From NCBI GenBank assembly GCA_002496725.1, contig DALI01000080.1:25208-47160 (forward strand): a stretch of DNA of 21,953 nucleotides, in the 5' to 3' direction. Origin of the DNA: Euryarchaeota archaeon UBA181. GTDB lineage: Archaea; Thermoplasmatota; Poseidoniia; Poseidoniales; Thalassarchaeaceae. The position numbers and the translations under genes are program-made. The number at the start of each line of letters is the position of its first letter. Position 1 is the first letter of the stretch. Of the stretch, positions 15,108 to 21,953 are shown piece after piece. The notes under the pieces are model-generated. The model was not told the DNA's origin and made no database searches. It saw only the letters and a list, made by a program, of their open reading frames with translations.

Positions 15108-16214
15108 TCAGTAACCAAGTCCAATTGCATCTAGTTTCTCAGGCAGATAAGTGTCAGTAACGAAGTCAAGACCGTATTTCGCCAATGACTGCTGCTCCGC
15201 TTTCTTCCCCATTTCCTGCATCAGCTTAATTTGTTCTTGCCACCAACCAGTATTGAACCGGGGGTCACTCAGCTCAGCCTCCAAGGCACTAGTATCCTGT
15301 TTTGATAAATCATCACTGGGGAGATCATACGCCAGTATATCATCGGCTGTAATCCCCAAGTATGTGGCCTCTTTCGTTGCTAGATATTCTGAAATATGAG
15401 CGGTTTTTATTGCTCCATAGGCAATACTAGCGAATATCCGGAATGACCACGGATCACAATCAGTAAACACTACTACGGGCTTCTTCCACTCATCGCTAAT
15501 CCTCCTCATTATCCTCCTTGTAGATCTAGCTGGCTGACCCTTGAGATGGATAAGTGCACATCTCGACTCCTCATCAAACCCATTTTCTATGAGTCGATCG
15601 AACATACCTCCAGTCTCTATAGCCATTATGAAGTCAATATCCTCATCCACTAGCCTAAGCTTCTCCTCCTCGACATTGTATGGTACTCCATATCCAGAGT
15701 CCCCCACGTCATCTCTACAGTTTATCCTCATCCAATCCCCTCTTCGGTTCTTCTCCTCAACTGTGATATTCCCAATTATTCTAGCACCATCTTCTTCAGG
15801 TCTGAGTCTGAAATCCTCCCTCAGACACTTCGTTACTATCTCTAAATCCTCAGCTAGATTGTTACTCTCGTTTTGTGAGCCGAACTTCCCATTGCCCCAT
15901 CCCTCAGAAATATAGTACATTTCTCTCAGAGTTGAAGACTTCCCTCCATCTATCATTTCCTCAATGAATTCTGTGATATGCAAAGTCCGCAATAGTTGCC
16001 TCGCAGATCCAAGTTTTGTCGCGTCTCTCACAGTCTTGCTTTTTCCATATTTGAAAACACCCAGCTTGTTATCAAACGAGATATTACTCTTCGATCTTAC
16101 AGGGAGGGTCATTCTCGGTGGCTCCCCCCTCTGCATCCTATTATGCATCTCTGCGGCTACCTCGTGCAATGACTCGACAACCTCCTTCCTACTCTTCCGA
16201 GGTGAGGCACTCAT
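15108..16214 (-). CDS. top6A: DNA topoisomerase VI subunit A (Spo11-like)
   Basis: This is the DNA-cleaving subunit of the type IIB topoisomerase, which works with Top6B as an A2B2 tetramer to relax supercoils and decatenate DNA. The 368 residues match the usual length. The winged-helix 5Y-CAP domain holds STLREMYYISE (94-104), with the catalytic tyrosine most likely Tyr101. The Toprim domain shows Glu200 in AIETGGM and Asp252/Asp254 in FTDCDPW, the expected magnesium ligands. The segment LIHLKGQPARSTRRIMRRI matches the family's conserved helix. The start ATG overlaps the top6B stop by four bases (ATGA), implying translational coupling. All key residues are present, so the enzyme looks functional. 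Confidence 0.97.
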   Translation of the reverse strand: MSASPRKSRKEVVESLHEVAAEMHNRMQRGEPPRMTLPVRSKSNISFDNKLGVFKYGKSKTVRDATKLGSARQLLRTLHITEFIEEMIDGGKSSTLREMYYISEGWGNGKFGSQNESNNLAEDLEIVTKCLREDFRLRPEEDGARIIGNITVEEKNRRGDWMRINCRDDVGDSGYGVPYNVEEEKLRLVDEDIDFIMAIETGGMFDRLIENGFDEESRCALIHLKGQPARSTRRIMRRISDEWKKPVVVFTDCDPWSFRIFASIAYGAIKTAHISEYLATKEATYLGITADDILAYDLPSDDLSKQDTSALEAELSDPRFNTGWWQEQIKLMQEMGKKAEQQSLAKYGLDFVTDTYLPEKLDAIGLGY

Positions 16215-18337
16215 TGCTCATCACCTTCCATCCCAAACCAATCGGTATTTGGCGAATCATCTGAATTATTCCCGTCCATGCCATCTTCCTCCCTAGATTG
16301 TAAATCGCGATTAGCATTATCGTATGTTGAAGCTATCTCGATAGAAGCGGCACCCTTCATTCGTACCTCTTCCACTGCCGCCTCCAAAGCCTCAGCTTTT
16401 CGCTGCTCCTCAAGAAGTGACTCATCCATCTTAGTCGCGCCAATTATCTCACCATTTCCCCTGAAGAAGATATCTGCCTCATTCCAATCGCCCTTGGACA
16501 AACCAGATATTCCGAACTCCAGGAGAGTCGAAGTTCCAGGGTCCAAGGTATCCAATCTCCAAGCCCAAAGACCACGAGCCTCTTTCCTCCCTCCTCTCGG
16601 ATTAAATTCCATTGAAGTTTCCATACTCTCCGGCCACTTGGCTAGAATAGTGTAAGCTCTAGCCCTAGCAGTGTAGTTGTGTATGCTTATAGAACACATC
16701 GAAAGACGCCTCTCTTTATCCCATGAGAGAATTTCTTCTAGGAATACCGCATTCATAATTTGTGTGATAACAGGTGCTAGATCTGGCTCCTCCCTCCCAA
16801 GCAATTCCGAGGATTTCTTGGAAATCTCAGGAAGGATGATGTTAACGAGCTCAAACTTCTCTTTCGCCTTCTGCCTTTGGGAACTCTTCTTCAGATGATT
16901 CTTGAGGCCCCTTCCAACCTCCAGCATCGCCTTTCTAATCTCATCAAAAACTTCCTCATTGTAGGAGACCGCCTCCTTTGCCTCACTAGTGAATTGAACA
17001 TTCGTAGATGCTAGGTGGACCAATACTGCCGCAGGCCCCTTAGGGATGCCACTTCCACCGGGTTGTTCCAAACCGTAACTCTTCCAATTGACTGCTTCGA
17101 GGGCCTTGGTAAGCAGACAACCGCCTTGCTGATACATCAATGGAACCCTATTTGCAAATCTCAGTATCTCTATAGGGCCATCAGCGGTGAGGTCACCACC
17201 GAAGACCAATCCAACTTCAATCTGGAAAGGATTTCCCTCGCTCACCGATGGGTTTCTCGTCACCGTCGAAGCAAAGCGCGAGTCAATCGCCTTAGACAAG
17301 CCCTTCTTGATTAGCAAGTCCTCTATTGGGGATAAGCAATCCATAGGAGGCTTGAGCAACTTCACGGTTTTGAACGCTGAAATCATTTCCTTCGCCTCCT
17401 CCGACTTGATTCTCTTAGGCGTCCTAGACTCCTCTACCTCAGCCATTTCCAAAATTTCCTTGGCAGCGCGAGGGCTGACCCCTGAGAAATTATGCTTTAG
17501 GAACGAAGTCATCCTCCGATCTGTAGCTTCTCTCAACATCCGCTGTAAGGTGCCTAGCTGTATCCCGTGTGGATGTGGTTTAATTTCCTCAACGACCCTT
17601 GGTAGTTTGTTACTAGTCCTAATCCAATGCCCCTCCTCAACTATCAGGCCCTCCTTGTCAAACACAGTTAGTGATATAGAGGCATGGGGATTCACTATTG
17701 AGGTCATTCTGAGATACTGGAAAACAGACTTCTTTCCTCTCTGATACTTCGCCTTCATGTTGGTCTTGATCCTCAGACCATGGGAAACTTCCTCTCCACT
17801 TTTCTCATCAATCCATATGTCCCTCTTCTCACCTGATTTGATTGCTTTATTCTTCTTAGTATCAACGCCTAGGTCGACATAGACTGCCGATGAATCGCTC
17901 CGTATCTTAGATACCACATGGGTTTTCGAACCAGTAGTTAGTTGGCTGTACATCACAACCCCAGTTATTCCTATGCCCTGTTGCCCCCTAGTCTGTCTTA
18001 TGGCATGAAACCTAGATCCAAGTAGAAATTTTCCGAATACGTTCTCAATTGCATCTCTAGGTATTCCTGGGCCGTTATCTTGTGTAATCAACTCGAGCTC
18101 ATCGCCCTTCGTCCGACGTATCTCCACTCTGATATCCGGAAGGATTCGAGCTTCCTCACAAGCATCTAGAGAATTATCAACAGACTCCTTAACCGCTGTA
18201 ATGATAGCTCTCGGGAGCGTATCAAAACCTAGGAAATGCTTGTTCTTCTCAAAAAACTCACTTATCGATATCTGTTTCTGCTTGCTTGAGATTTCCTCTG
18301 CTTCGTTCACGCCAATCACTCCATCAGGTCCTCCCAA
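16211..18337 (-). CDS. top6B: DNA topoisomerase VI subunit B (GHKL ATPase)
   Basis: This is the ATPase subunit of topoisomerase VI. The GHKL domain has the N box ITAVKESVDNSLDACEEA (46-63, with Glu51 and Asn55), DNGPGI (87-92) and the lid RGQQGIGITGV (117-127). An H2TH region follows (about 250-330, SGVSPRAAKEIL). The transducer carries the switch lysine in GSGIPKGPAAVLVHLAST (Lys433). The 708 residues exceed short forms and include a C-terminal Ig-like domain (about 570-650), as in Methanosarcina, plus an acidic tail ending FGMEGDEQ. The start is uncertain. TTG at 18337 is given, but GTG at 18317-18319 has GGAGG ten bases upstream, and a further GTG lies at 18308-18310. All keep the conserved ISEFFEKN segment (24-31). 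It is the first gene of the top6B-top6A operon and is divergent from the FAS1-cupredoxin gene. Confidence 0.96.
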   Translation of the reverse strand: MGGPDGVIGVNEAEEISSKQKQISISEFFEKNKHFLGFDTLPRAIITAVKESVDNSLDACEEARILPDIRVEIRRTKGDELELITQDNGPGIPRDAIENVFGKFLLGSRFHAIRQTRGQQGIGITGVVMYSQLTTGSKTHVVSKIRSDSSAVYVDLGVDTKKNKAIKSGEKRDIWIDEKSGEEVSHGLRIKTNMKAKYQRGKKSVFQYLRMTSIVNPHASISLTVFDKEGLIVEEGHWIRTSNKLPRVVEEIKPHPHGIQLGTLQRMLREATDRRMTSFLKHNFSGVSPRAAKEILEMAEVEESRTPKRIKSEEAKEMISAFKTVKLLKPPMDCLSPIEDLLIKKGLSKAIDSRFASTVTRNPSVSEGNPFQIEVGLVFGGDLTADGPIEILRFANRVPLMYQQGGCLLTKALEAVNWKSYGLEQPGGSGIPKGPAAVLVHLASTNVQFTSEAKEAVSYNEEVFDEIRKAMLEVGRGLKNHLKKSSQRQKAKEKFELVNIILPEISKKSSELLGREEPDLAPVITQIMNAVFLEEILSWDKERRLSMCSISIHNYTARARAYTILAKWPESMETSMEFNPRGGRKEARGLWAWRLDTLDPGTSTLLEFGISGLSKGDWNEADIFFRGNGEIIGATKMDESLLEEQRKAEALEAAVEEVRMKGAASIEIASTYDNANRDLQSREEDGMDGNNSDDSPNTDWFGMEGDEQ

Positions 18338-18478
18338 TTCCCTAATGGAACGGGGCCTGCTTATGGTTACACTAGCCCGTACGCTGATACCTATTGAATG
18401 ATACTGAGATACAGCTCGAAAACTCCTCTCTTCACAGTCTCCGATGACTACCCGAAAATACGGTATGCGAACATTACA

Positions 18479-18486
18479 TTATATGT
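18479..18486 (+). promoter_or_regulatory. TATA-like element for the FAS1-cupredoxin gene
   Basis: TTATATGT is 54-61 bases upstream of the ATG at 18540. It would place the transcript start near 18508-18512 with a leader of about 30 bases. It is the best TATA match in the 202-base gap between the divergent top6B and FAS1 genes. I see no equally good element for top6B on the other strand. Confidence 0.4.
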
Positions 18487-18539
18487 GTAGAAGAATGTTT
18501 GATACACTCCTTCAATAAGTGAACTGAAATCGAACAGGC

Positions 18540-19886
18540 ATGAATAACAGAGTTACTATGATGACAATGCTAGTGATTGCCAGTCTTTTGGCCTCACCCA
18601 TAGTTGTCGCAGACGACACTCAGGACATACCAACGAACGCCCAGAACACTGGAGTGCACGACTCTCTCGTGGCGGCTTTGTCGCATGCAGGACTCGTTTC
18701 CGCACTGCAGGCAGACGGACCATTCACTGTCTTCGCACCAACTGACGATGCTTTTGCAGCCGCAGGAATTGACCTCTCTACATTCGATACCGAAGAGGAG
18801 AACGCAACACTGAGCGACATACTATTGTATCACGTCGTCAGTGGCTCAGTTACCGCTTCAGACGTTACCGATGGAATGTCTGCCGAGGCACTCAATGGCG
18901 ATGACCTATCGTTTACCGTGTCCGATGGATCAGTCATGGTGAATGATGCAACAGTCACTACAGCAGATGTAATGGCTTCGAATGGAATCATCCACGTGAT
19001 CGACAAGGTGCTCATGCCACCAGCGGATTTAGGAGATATTCCAACAATAGCTCAGGGAACAGGAATCCACACCTCATTGGTTGCTGCTGTAGTCCAGGCC
19101 GAGCTCTTGACAACACTGCAGGGCGATGGGCCATTCACGGTCTTCGCACCAACTGACGATGCATTCACGGCAGCTGGAATAGACCTAGCCGCACTCGACA
19201 CTGACGAGGGCAAGGCAACACTGACTGACATCCTCCTCTACCACGTAGTTGCGGGCGCAGTGCCATCATCGGCAGTCACAGACGGAATGGTGGCTACTGC
19301 AGTAAATGGGGATGACCTGATCTTCACAGTAGGCGCTGGTGTCATGATTAACGATGCCAATGTTGTGCTAGCAGACGTACCTGCGTCCAACGGAGTCATT
19401 CATGTCATAGACAAGGTTCTCATGCCTCCGGCAGACGAGCCAGTACTTCCAGATGGTTGCGACTATGTTGTTGGTGTCGATGAGTCGGGTTACGCTTTCG
19501 ATACACCAGAACTATCGATAGATGTAGGTCAAACCGTATGCTGGATATGGCAAGACGAGACAATGGCACATAACATCGCACAGATAGAGAATGAAGGCGA
19601 TACACAGAGGATGCTTGGAGGAACGTACAGTGGCATGTCAATGATGTCAGTGGACTACCGAGTAACTTTCGATGAGAATGAGACTTTCATGTACATCTGT
19701 GAGCCACATGCAACCATGGACATGGTAGGCAAGGTAATCGTAGGTACTGGAGTCAACGAAGTAGTCGAGGATACCGACAGTGACTCAGACAGCGATAATA
19801 CTGTTCCAGGATTCACTGCTGGATTGTCAGGATTAGCTCTAGCTGGAGCTGTCATCATGTTTGGTGGCAGAAAGTCCGGACTTTAG
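18540..19886 (+). CDS. Secreted fasciclin (FAS1 x2) - blue copper (cupredoxin) protein with PGF-CTERM anchor
   Basis: A 448-residue surface protein. The signal peptide is about 1-24 (cleavage near VVADD). Two FAS1 adhesion domains (about 28-162 and 165-298) each carry DGPFTVFAPTDDAF, DILLYHVV and NGxIHVIDKVLMPP blocks. A plastocyanin/halocyanin-like cupredoxin (about 303-402) has type-1 copper ligands His344 (MAHN), Cys387, His390 and Met395 in CEPHATMDM. Cys307 and Cys334 may form a disulfide. An acidic D/S linker (410-420) leads to VPGF (422-425), a hydrophobic helix and a basic end. This is the tripartite PGF-CTERM signal cleaved by archaeosortase A, which replaces it with a lipid anchor. 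It probably acts in electron transfer at the outer face of the membrane, with the FAS1 domains giving adhesion or spacing (inference). The ATG at 18540 fits the signal peptide. Confidence 0.93.
   Translation: MNNRVTMMTMLVIASLLASPIVVADDTQDIPTNAQNTGVHDSLVAALSHAGLVSALQADGPFTVFAPTDDAFAAAGIDLSTFDTEEENATLSDILLYHVVSGSVTASDVTDGMSAEALNGDDLSFTVSDGSVMVNDATVTTADVMASNGIIHVIDKVLMPPADLGDIPTIAQGTGIHTSLVAAVVQAELLTTLQGDGPFTVFAPTDDAFTAAGIDLAALDTDEGKATLTDILLYHVVAGAVPSSAVTDGMVATAVNGDDLIFTVGAGVMINDANVVLADVPASNGVIHVIDKVLMPPADEPVLPDGCDYVVGVDESGYAFDTPELSIDVGQTVCWIWQDETMAHNIAQIENEGDTQRMLGGTYSGMSMMSVDYRVTFDENETFMYICEPHATMDMVGKVIVGTGVNEVVEDTDSDSDSDNTVPGFTAGLSGLALAGAVIMFGGRKSGL
18621..19433 (+). repeat. Tandem duplication of the FAS1 domain
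   Basis: Two copies of about 405 bases, in phase with a 411-base (137-codon) offset, encode the two FAS1 domains. Identity is strongest around 18717-18753 and 19128-19164, where the DNA itself is nearly unchanged. The ends of the copies have drifted at synonymous sites. Confidence 0.8.
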
Positions 19887-19890
19887 ACGT

Positions 19891-19950
19891 AAAAAGCCCT
19901 TCATCGGGAGAAAACATCCGGCTCCCAAGCCGTGATTCTCCCGGTGAAGG
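19891..19950 (-). terminator. Hairpin plus T-run at the end of the aconitase-family gene
   Basis: On the minus strand, the arm at 19950-19936 and the arm at 19912-19898 pair over 15 positions with one C-A mismatch. A T5 tract (19895-19891) follows after GGGC. The 23-base loop holds a further CGGCT/AGCCG hairpin. The structure includes the gene's last 16 codons and its stop codon. It looks like a bacterial-style intrinsic terminator. Archaeal termination usually needs only the T-tract, so the stem may instead protect the mRNA 3' end. The convergent FAS1-cupredoxin stop is only 5 bases from the T-run. Confidence 0.6.
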
Positions 19951-21895
19951 CACTAGTCATCACTGTTAACGGACTGGCCAAGTATAGTTTGCCAGGCCCA
20001 GATCTTCCCTGAAAATTTCTATTTATCGCTGAGACGGTTACCTGTTCCGAATCTTCACTAACTCCCGGGCCAGCTCCTATACAAGCTCCACAGCCAGGAT
20101 CAATCAGATGCACCCCAGCTTCCTCGAATGTTTTGGTCCAGCCCCTAACTTCAGATAGATCCTTTACAGATTTGGAACCAAACTGAATGTAGCAGTCTAC
20201 TCCCTCGGCGATCCTTAGTCCCGCATCAAGGGCCGCCTCACACACCATTGCATAGAATGAGAAGTCATCATCTTTGCCAGCTGTACACGACCCTGCATAT
20301 GCAATATCTATCTTCACATCACCAATTTCATCGATGTATGCCCCGTTGGTTGGATCAGACGGAACCCCTTCGTCAGGATTACCAGGATGAGCAACCATAG
20401 GGCGAATATCGAACAAATTTATCTCATGAGTCCCCCCTTCGTAGTGGGCCCCCTCATCTGGTAAGACGAAGGACTCTCTAATCTGATCTTCAGACAGATC
20501 GTGTCGCTTCCTTAGCAACCACTCCACCGTCCTGTCATCGGCTTCACAGATTCCTGTCTTGGCACTACACTCTGTAGCCATATTGCACAAAGTAGCCCTC
20601 TCATCCATTGACAGATTTACCAATCCGGGTCCTCCGAATTCCATACTTCGGTCCAGAGTCTCAGAATTAGCCGCATACTTCCAAAGGATGTGGAGAATTA
20701 TGTCCTTTGCAGTACAACCAGGATCTAGTTCTCCAACCAGTTCGAATCTAATACTCTCAGGCACATTCACGAATGAAAACTGGTTATGCACTAGATTAGC
20801 ATATTCAGTAGAACCTACTCCATACGCTAGTGCGTTAGAAGCGCCCCCCATGCATGTATGCGAATCCGTGGCTTGAATGAAATCTCCAACATCTATGAAT
20901 TCCTCTCTCGCTACCTGGTGACATATTCCTGGGCTTATTCCTCCTACTGCCGAGTAGTCCCTAACTCCTGTGTGAACCTGAAAGTCCACTTGCATGTCTC
21001 TGAGGGTCTGTATCTTATCCTCGAATCTACTGAATCTCTGTACGCCGGTGGCATAGAGCAGATGGTCCTCAAAAACGGCGAACTTACTGGGGTTAGGTAA
21101 TGAGTAAGAAATTCCATATTCCTCAGAAAGAAACGTGTGAACCTGTGCAGTAGTGAACTCATGGGAATATCCCCCATCCACCTGAGCTAGAACCGCATCA
21201 CCGGGTTTAACGAAATTGTTACCCTCACCATCCCCGAGAAGCTTGGATGCAATCATCTTCTCTACCATATTCATAGGCCTAGGGGCACACTTATTCTCTG
21301 GTAAGATAATATCTCCCGATTTCAACTTCTTCGCAAAGGGAAGAATTCCCCCACTCTCTAAAATTAGTTTACTTATCGGGTCGTAGCCTTCAGTGAACTC
21401 GGAAAGAGGAATACTCTCCCCTCCCTGAAGCCTCTCGAGCATGGAATGATCTCCCATCAATTGTCCTAGATTCAGATTATTCCTCTCATGTATGGGGGCG
21501 AATGACTCAGCTATCACAATCCTGATGCCTGACCATCTCTCACACTGTGGTGCGGTTTCTCTACTGGAACCAGTTCCCTTCCTATGTCCGGACACTATTA
21601 CTTCGAACCCCCCGTCCTTCAGTGCTCTCTGTGCAAAAACCCTTTGACCGCCATGAAGAAGCCCAGCGTAAGCATTCTCTGCGATTTCAGATGGTTCATG
21701 GTCAAAACAAACCCAAGCAGGGGTCATCACGTCTGTATTGATGTCATCTAAGAGATCCCCGACTGAAAGATCTGCCATCTTCAGATCAAGCCCTTCGTAT
21801 AGTTGCCTTCTAATTAGATCCAAATCTTTAGTCAGGAACAACACTCTTTTTCCAGGAGTAAGACTGATGTTTTTTGGGGGCCAGTGTCCACTCAT
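19901..21895 (-). CDS. Aconitase/isopropylmalate isomerase-family hydro-lyase, swivel domain first
   Basis: A [4Fe-4S] hydro-lyase of the aconitase superfamily, 664 residues from the ATG at 21895; the TTG at 21898 directly before it is less likely. The small (LeuD/swivel) domain comes first, with GDLLDDINTD (47-56) and GHRKGTGSSRETAP (104-117). The large (LeuC) domain follows, with DSHTCMGGASNALAYGVGSTE (from 345), LSMDERATLCNMATE (429-443), the cluster cysteines Cys538 (AGSCTAG) and Cys603/Cys606 (PGCGACIGAG), and SAINRNFQGRSG (623-634). Numbering is from the TTG. Most aconitases have the swivel last and most archaeal isopropylmalate or homoaconitate isomerases are two subunits. AcnB also has swivel-first order, but its HEAT-like domain is missing here. 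Citrate, isopropylmalate, homocitrate or methylcitrate substrates cannot be separated by eye. Confidence 0.9.
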   Translation of the reverse strand: MSGHWPPKNISLTPGKRVLFLTKDLDLIRRQLYEGLDLKMADLSVGDLLDDINTDVMTPAWVCFDHEPSEIAENAYAGLLHGGQRVFAQRALKDGGFEVIVSGHRKGTGSSRETAPQCERWSGIRIVIAESFAPIHERNNLNLGQLMGDHSMLERLQGGESIPLSEFTEGYDPISKLILESGGILPFAKKLKSGDIILPENKCAPRPMNMVEKMIASKLLGDGEGNNFVKPGDAVLAQVDGGYSHEFTTAQVHTFLSEEYGISYSLPNPSKFAVFEDHLLYATGVQRFSRFEDKIQTLRDMQVDFQVHTGVRDYSAVGGISPGICHQVAREEFIDVGDFIQATDSHTCMGGASNALAYGVGSTEYANLVHNQFSFVNVPESIRFELVGELDPGCTAKDIILHILWKYAANSETLDRSMEFGGPGLVNLSMDERATLCNMATECSAKTGICEADDRTVEWLLRKRHDLSEDQIRESFVLPDEGAHYEGGTHEINLFDIRPMVAHPGNPDEGVPSDPTNGAYIDEIGDVKIDIAYAGSCTAGKDDDFSFYAMVCEAALDAGLRIAEGVDCYIQFGSKSVKDLSEVRGWTKTFEEAGVHLIDPGCGACIGAGPGVSEDSEQVTVSAINRNFQGRSGPGKLYLASPLTVMTSAFTGRITAWEPDVFSR

Positions 21896-21898
21896 CAA

Positions 21899-21953
21899 TC
21901 AACCACTCCTAAAACCTCCAACGCTTCGTTCTATTTCACGGTTCTCGATAGAG
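21899..21953 (-). CDS. Possible 3' end of an upstream co-directional gene
   Basis: One minus-strand frame is open from the window edge to a TGA at 21899-21901 and reads SIENREIERSVGGFRSG. The stop directly abuts the TTG-ATG at the start of the aconitase-family gene, as expected for an operon. The other two minus frames contain stops. Seventeen codons are too few to name a product, and the opening could be chance. Confidence 0.3.
   Translation of the reverse strand, partial: SIENREIERSVGGFRSG

Noticed and set aside
15541..15915. 124-codon open frame on the plus strand inside top6A
   Set aside because: Antisense to the Toprim region of top6A; low-complexity serine-rich translation without homology.
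17187..17744. 185-codon open frame on the plus strand inside top6B
   Set aside because: Antisense to the conserved H2TH and transducer regions of top6B; serine/leucine-rich translation typical of a shadow frame.
1..21953. CRISPR array, insertion sequence, prophage or toxin-antitoxin module
   Set aside because: No regularly spaced repeats, transposase or integrase motifs, terminal inverted repeats or small toxin-like pairs were seen on either strand.

Overview
The window looks like a chromosomal segment of a planktonic euryarchaeon, most probably Marine Group II/III (Candidatus Poseidoniia). What I see supporting Archaea: topoisomerase VI subunits A and B, RNA polymerase subunit P, a replication factor C small-subunit paralogue, a stand-alone GMP synthase glutaminase subunit, a tRNA with archaeal-type compact spacing, frequent TTG/GTG starts, and a C-terminal PGF-type archaeosortase signal. 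The Poseidoniia assignment is inference. It rests on the mix of archaeal information-processing genes with a bacterial/eukaryotic-type glycerolipid acyltransferase and a secreted fasciclin-blue-copper protein. I see no CRISPR array, rRNA, insertion sequence or prophage.

Layout. Positions 1-2190 (plus): guaAA, rpoP with an extra N-terminal zinc ribbon, and a divergent clamp-loader small subunit, all close together. A tRNA-Arg(CCT) lies on the minus strand at 2212-2289. Positions 2364-3857 hold a four-TM membrane protein of unknown function. Positions 3917-7968 (plus) form an apparent operon: an SdhA/NadB-like flavoprotein that has lost its catalytic arginines, a HIT hydrolase, an SCT1/GPT2-like acyltransferase and a DUF2299-like protein. 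Positions 8067-13142 encode a 1691-residue secreted, membrane-anchored protein whose von Willebrand A domain is nested in a beta-propeller blade. It abuts, with no bases between, a convergent ArsR-type regulator (13143-13880, minus). A small two-TM protein follows (13969-14268, plus).

Positions 14299-18337 (minus) form a top6B-top6A-membrane protein operon; top6B and top6A overlap by 4 bases. Divergent from it, 18540-19886 (plus) encodes a secreted protein with two tandem FAS1 domains, a cupredoxin and a PGF-CTERM tail. Positions 19901-21895 (minus) encode an aconitase/isopropylmalate isomerase-family enzyme with its swivel domain at the N terminus. Its gene ends inside a long hairpin followed by a T-run. 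Partial reading frames occupy both window edges (1-89 minus and 21899-21953 minus).

How the parts relate. The window mixes information processing (RpoP, clamp loader, topo VI, tRNA), nucleotide and central metabolism (GuaAA, aconitase-family enzyme), lipid metabolism (acyltransferase) and cell-surface proteins (the 1691-aa protein and the FAS1-cupredoxin protein). I found no obvious defence system or mobile cassette. The most unusual items are protein architectures: the nested vWA, the swivel-first isomerase, the arginine-less flavoprotein beside an ester-lipid acyltransferase, and the RpoP with two zinc ribbons.
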